Source: Ehretia macrophylla (Eukaryota > Streptophyta > Magnoliopsida > Boraginales > Ehretiaceae). Taken from it: 64,000 nt of DNA. The position numbers were made by a program, and so were the translations under genes. The stretch spans positions 10,281,001-10,345,000 of the forward strand of contig CM075778.1 in the NCBI GenBank assembly GCA_037974665.1, read 5' to 3'. Numbering within the stretch: position 1 is the stretch's first letter; each line of letters opens with the position of its first letter. The notes under the pieces are model-generated. The model made no database searches. It saw nothing but the letters and a program-made list of their open reading frames with translations, and was not told where the DNA came from. This document shows positions 59,020 to 64,000 of this stretch, piece after piece.

Positions 59020-60601
59020 GTAACTGCAGAAAATAATTAATTGAAATTAGATAACGTATTATTAACTACTTGACTTGGGTCTTTAAATCAAATAGTATCC
59101 CCACTAAATTTTTTGAATTCTACACTTCCCTAGTAGAAAACGAAAAATCAAATAAATGATTTTCTTAGTGGATTGGGGGGCCCATTAATTTTTGTTTCAC
59201 TTCACATTATAGATTATTGGTGATACAAAGACTAATGAGTGAATAACACCTTATTCAATGCATCACATACAAATCCCAATTTACTTGCCTACAATTCCCT
59301 TGACCTCACATTATAGATTTTTGGTCTCTAAGAATTGTTTAAGTCAAACCCATTATCCTAGAAAATTTGGATTAATGCAATACCAACCCCTCACATGATA
59401 GATTTTTGGAAGCCAGTAAGAATCCAAATTCTCATACATCTCATGTTTTATAGACTTAGTTTACATATTAATACAAATAAATAGCCCCTATGTGTCCACA
59501 GCCAGCTACTCACTTGCCTAACACATAAACTAATCTATGATAATGGAAGGCAATGATATAATCTACTCTTAGACTACATCATTATTAACTTAATATTTGG
59601 AGTGGGAAGATTTGCCGGTCTTTAATTAAGGTCTCACTTTTCACATGCTTCTGGTTTCAATTTATCTCATAAACTAAACTAGAAACATTTACGCATTTAA
59701 TATATATCGCATAATAAATAAATGCATGTAAATAAATAGGATGATCATGGACTTGGAGCACTATCAACCCGAGCCACTGGGTTGAATTCTTAAAATAAAA
59801 TTAGGGTCCAATAGTTGGGCTACTCCTTGTTGGGCTTCACAAAACTCCTTCTGCGAATCGGGTCCACCAACTCCTTGATGCGTCCTGCTTGATCTTCTCG
59901 TTACATTTATGTAAATAAATTCCTAATCTAGTGGGATACATAAATAGGAATAGGGGTTTTACATTATCAAAATGGGTAAGAGGCATGCAAGCCCCATTTA
60001 AATAATTACATAAAACCCAAATGAATAAATAAATAAATAAACATACATTCATTCATTCATCCATCCATTCTAGTCCATGATCATCCAAGCACATAATCAT
60101 AAAATAATAGGTAATCCACGAATATGACATAATTAATTTCCTTGATATAATCTCATTATATCTAGTTGTCTAAATTTAATAAACTATTTATTAAATAAAC
60201 AAAATATCTCATATTTTAAAATAAATAAAACACCTTTTATTTATATAATATAATTAATAAAAAATTTATTAATTAAATCTCTTAATATCCTTTTTGGGCT
60301 TCAAATAAAATAGAGTTTTATCAAAATAAGGTTTTTGGGCTAAATTAATAAAACAATCCTTTTATTAAAAAGACTCAGCCCAATCACTTAAAAATACTAT
60401 TTTAAAACAACTCAATAAGGCCCAAAACTTTAATAGCCCAATTTAAAAAAGAAACAAAAACAAGCCCATACCCATGAACCCCAACCCTTGGGTCATGGGT
60501 TTGGACTTGAATCCGAATCCCACTTGGATTCGGATCTGGGTCGAAACCCTAGATCTCAAATTTTTTTTTTTTCCTCTTCCCTGCGCCCCCCCTTCCCTTT
60601 T

Positions 60602-60674
60602 CCACCATGGCTGCACCCTGCAGCCATGGTGGCTGCCTCGGCAGTGGCGTTGCCTCCAAGGCAGTGCCACTGCC
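60602..60674. repeat. Two strong hairpins in the G+C-rich leader patch
   Basis: CCACCATGGCTGCA and its perfect reverse complement flank a 3-base loop (60602-60632). GGCAGTGGC (60640-60648) pairs with GCCACTGCC (60666-60674). Confidence 0.9.
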
Positions 60675-61117
60675 TCCTTGTACAGCGCTGCTGCGCTGCA
60701 CAGGCAGCGTGGCTACTGCCTCAACAGCAGCCTTGCGGCGCTACTATGGCAGCAGCACCGCAGCGCTGCTGTTCCCAACAGCGCCACACGGCGCCGCTGC
60801 CGGCAGTGGCCTAGCCACTACTGGCAGTCACGGCGCCACTGCAGAGGGAGATAACCAAATTTTTTTTTTATATTTATTTTATTTATTTTTTTAAATAATA
60901 AAACAACTTTTATCATAATTAAAAATCTAAAAAAATAAAATAAAACCAGATTACAGAAAAACAATTTTTCTATAATAAAATCCAAATTTTTTTTTATAAA
61001 ATAAGGGAAGAATAACTTTTATTAGGCTATTATAAAATTAAACAACTTTAATTTTAAAGATAAGAGATATAGGAAACTGTGCCATAAACGTTAAATCGCA
61101 TAACAACCATGAACGGT

Positions 61118-61130
61118 GGCTCTGATACCA
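61118..61130 (-). promoter_or_regulatory. Primer-binding site of the copia element
   Basis: TGGTATCAGAGCC on the minus strand, one base after the 5' LTR, complementary to initiator methionine tRNA. Confidence 0.88.
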
Positions 61131-61131
61131 C

Positions 61132-62606
61132 TGTTGGGAAAATACATGACAATTAAAATAATTGCGCAGCGGAAAATAAATCATGTATCCGTCCATGCTT
61201 AATTATGCAGATTTAAATCAGATAACAATTTAATATAATTAAATTAAATCTACAATAGTTTTAGGATTATCTCTTGAAGTGAAATTCAATGTAGAATCTG
61301 AATCAAGCTCCCCACGTGTGAAGCCTCCAAGATTGATCCACACAGAATCTGCACTTGCTAATTGGATTTCTATCCCTACTAGGTTTCTAGAGAAATTCTA
61401 TATATTTTTCTGACTGATGAAATTGTGCTAGCTATTGTATGTCAGAATGCTGCAACATATAGAAGACACATCATGACCTAGGGTCATATGTGGACTGGAC
61501 TAAAATAACCAGTCTTGGGCTCCATATTAATCAAATCACCATCTAATTACTACAAGCCCAATTAAATTAATATTTAGGATAATCCTAAATTTAATTTAAT
61601 TTTTTCTCTAATCCAATTAATCTGCAAATTCCATCTGTGTGTGACCTCTCGGGTTCATAATTAATTGGTAGTGAATAATTAATTCAACTAATTAATTAAA
61701 TTAGAACTCTTTCTAATTAATTCGCAAATCGTGAGTGACACATAGCAGTGTATCACGATTACCCAATTAAAGATGAAGTGCAAGCAAGCGAACCCAAATA
61801 CTAATTTCTATACAATCAAATCCTACTGTCTCAACTATCCCGATCAAGCCAGAGTCATGAATTGGGTCGTCAAACTCTCTTACTTGACCATATGTTAAAA
61901 CCCAATTAATTAGTGACTAATAAATAATTCGTGAAACGACTTTCACTATTCTACCTTGGCCAAGGATTTCAAGTCACTCAATTAATCAGATTGCATAGGA
62001 CACCCAAATGATAGTTTCCGTGTCTACACATACATTTTTTCATGATGGAATAAATCACAACTACTGAATACATTGTCTAATCCATGATTAGGACTAGCTT
62101 ATCTGCATCAGCAAATCATGGCATTCCTAATCATGAGATAATCGTAGTGTTTCAGGTCTGAGGATTAATTGCATAATTACATGATACAACGAATTATTGA
62201 CATTCCATGTAATTCGTTGTATCAGTGGTCAAGTCCAGTTACTTATTCACGATAAGTACTTATACATCTACTATAACGATATGAGACAAATCGCCCAAAC
62301 TGATATCTCATATAATTTGGTTAGTAGACTGTAATCCGATCTATCTGGATAAACTAACGCCCAATTAGTTTATCCTATCATCAGGGATAACTTTTAGAAT
62401 ATATTCATGATTATAGATTCCGTTACTTATATCCTTATTCATAAGGATAGAATCTATAAATAGTATTCTAAGGACTTTATTTATTCAATCAAAACATTTA
62501 TAATAAATAAACAAACTGCCTTTATTAAATGAATTAATAAATTAAATAACACATTATCCATAATTCTAAAATACAATTTATTGGCTTTTGGACATTATTC
62601 CTAAAA
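61132..62606 (-). mobile_element. 5' LTR of the copia element
   Basis: 1,475 bp, TGTTGGGAAAATAC to ATTCCTAAAA on the plus strand. It is uninterrupted and holds the same 14-bp-stem hairpin (62183-62223) as the 3' LTR. Confidence 0.9.
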
Positions 62607-64000
62607 AGTATACCTCAGCGAGAGAGAGAATATATATCATGGTAGTCGAGCTAGACCGACAGCCCTATGCTACCCGGAGTTTCTCGACACTACCATGTCC
62701 AAAAGGTTGTACAACCCGATATGAATTTGAGAATTCACGGGATAACATAAGATAATCTCAAATAAACATGAGAAATCACAAGATAGCAATATAATGCAAC
62801 AACACATAAATGAGGGACAACAAGGTAGGTTGTCCCCAATCATGATATAGCAAGTAGTAAGTGCATATAAACTTTATCAATTAAACTAAATCATACAATC
62901 CAAGAGTAATAAAATAAGCCAAAATGCACAAAAGAAATGAAGACTCCCTCACCTCTACCAAGCTCCAAGATGCAAGTTTGGGCTTCACTTCATTCTCAAA
63001 CACCTTGAACATAAAGTTAAACATTACTTCAACTACCTTTTAACTACAACAATCATTAATTATCAATTAGTTTAGTTAACTTATAGTTTACCTAATTAAC
63101 ATACAATGTTTATTAAAATCCCATCTTTAGTAAAATGTCGCATTTATATACTTTAACTTAACATTCAACCTAAGTAATCATTCAAGTAGTTAAGTATACA
63201 AGTTATAGTCATAACTTCACACATACAATACAATCTACAAGCAATGTAAATAATATAACAAGATATAAGCATGTTCACTCAATTGATAACAAGTATACAT
63301 GTAGTTCAATTCACGAACTCCTCTATCAAGATACATGTACTACGCAAATACATTTAAACACCTTATTAATCAATTATAACGCAATTATAACAACAAGAAT
63401 CATAGCTAAATAGGCAATACTAGTTCAATGCAAGAAAACTATAAAACACTATTCATACTCTAACTTCTAAAGGCTACTACAACCAAACGAGTTACGAGAT
63501 TGGGAAACCGACTTCATTACCCTCTCTTAGACACGTTATGGCACGATTCTACACTACGAAACCTCACTTTTCCAACAGTACCCCGAAAGTCCACCTAGCA
63601 CGTTTGAACTACAGCTATACTAATTGAACATCCAATCAATGCCACAATTGCGCTAAAAGGGCTTCCATGCACATACAAGGCAAACCCCCAACTCAAAATG
63701 AGCACGGTCAACACTTAGTCAAACGACCCCTTAATCTCATGAACACAATTCAATGCACGTGCTAGCTACAAGTTTCCTAATTCATAAACCAACTATATTA
63801 CACTTCTAAATACAGTTTATGGCATCATTTAGAACCATGAAATCACACATTTAATTATGTTTAACCGAAAATCCCCAAATGCCCCTAAGTGCGTTTGAAC
63901 TACAAGTACCCAAATCAAACCCCAATTTAGCGCCATAAAAGCATGTTAAGCACCTACTCACCTAATAAACACTATCCATAGCATTCATTTGCACCTAGAT

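Larger units (their letters stand above)
59020..61131 (-). mobile_element. Long structured leader of the copia element
   Basis: 2.1 kb between gag and the 5' LTR without a coding region. It holds three strong hairpins in a G+C-rich patch (60511-60535, 60602-60632, 60640-60674) and three copies of a TCACATTATAGATTTTTGG motif (59202, 59306, 59391). A tetranucleotide tract (AAAT/CATT) lies at 60020-60066. The 126- and 108-residue open frames in the G+C-rich patch are compositional. Confidence 0.75.
49478..62606 (-). mobile_element. Ty1/copia element, near full length (fossil)
   Basis: Minus-strand element with both LTRs, primer site, polypurine tract and, in copia order, gag, protease, integrase, reverse transcriptase and RNase H. 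Target duplications AGTAT lie at 49473-49477 and 62607-62611. LTR type and polymerase motifs suggest the Angela/Tork side of copia, but I am not certain of the clade. About five interruptions are visible in the coding region. The two LTRs differ at roughly 4-5 percent over the part compared by eye, so it is clearly younger than the Tekay copy. It has an unusually long 2.1-kb leader between the 5' LTR and gag. Confidence 0.9.
48498..64000 (-). mobile_element. Tekay-like LTR, running out of the window, split by a copia element
   Basis: Starts TGTAACACCCCGATCTCTCACGG, the reverse complement of the end of the 50090-54162 LTR family. It continues to 49477 and resumes at 62607 past the copia insertion to the window end. 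The acceptor-like TTTCAG/G is at 49121 (minus), the stem-loop GAGTAAC/GTTACTC at 49145-49162 and the inverted-repeat block at 62638-62697. The donor-like site, if present, lies beyond the window. Whether this is a solo LTR or part of a full element cannot be told here. Confidence 0.75.

Noticed and set aside
60443-60894. Several overlapping open frames (75-126 residues) rich in Ala, Arg, Pro and His
   Set aside because: They exist in several frames on both strands because the leader patch is G+C-rich and hairpin-forming. No domain was seen.
1-64000. CRISPR arrays, rRNA genes, intact tRNA genes, organellar insertions
   Set aside because: I looked for regular spacers, conserved rRNA blocks and complete cloverleafs and found none; the repeats are plant transposon repeats and microsatellites.

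Overview
The window is about 64 kb of AT-rich plant nuclear DNA, very probably from a eudicot. Evidence for this is a chloroplast-type Rossmann-fold gene with nine short exons and GT-AG introns, a clock-type ELF4-like gene, and plant-specific chromovirus, copia, TRIM, MULE, Tourist-like and SINE repeats. No bacterial, organellar or rRNA sequence was seen. Gene density is low: two intact host genes, a possible 3' coding end at the left edge, and a captured CAND1 exon inside a DNA transposon.

Layout. Position 1-129 may be the last codons of a gene. Small elements (MITEs, a SINE) follow to 3.9 kb. From 3.9 to 17.8 kb lies a compound TRIM array. Its first copy is split by a 12.8-kb Ty3/gypsy chromovirus of Tekay/Del type (minus strand), whose 3' LTR in turn holds a 3.9-kb solo LTR. 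From 18.3 to 20.7 kb are Tourist-like MITEs, a tRNA-derived SINE and a small MULE that ends 109 bp before the first host gene. That gene (20.86-25.15 kb, plus, 310 aa) encodes a predicted plastid NAD(P)-binding atypical SDR. The second host gene (28.35-28.70 kb, minus, 116 aa) is an ELF4-like 3 homologue. At 31.6-34.3 kb is a Pack-MULE carrying part of a CAND1 exon. At 38.5-45.8 kb copia LTR sequence lies in inverted orientation, with a Tekay-like solo LTR inserted and another solo LTR nested inside that. A decayed hAT transposase follows at about 46 kb. The rest is a four-layer nest: a SIRE-like copia LTR (from 46.8 kb) is hit by a minus-strand Tekay-like LTR (from 48.5 kb to beyond the window). 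That LTR is hit by a 13.1-kb copia element (49.48-62.61 kb), whose 3' LTR holds a further 4.1-kb solo LTR.

The most interesting signal is shared by all the Tekay-like LTRs (seven LTR sequences from six insertions). Each has a small stem-loop whose two arms change together between copies, usually followed at once by a TTTCAGG acceptor-like site. Where the sequence is in the window, there is also an AAG/GTGAG or GTAAG donor-like site 1.3-2.2 kb upstream. A second, larger inverted-repeat block lies a few hundred bases before the stem-loop. Together this suggests a conserved structured intron or RNA element inside the LTR. This is inference from reading by eye; no alignment or expression data were available. 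The virus-like elements are fossils and are described only by extent, parts, family and rough age.
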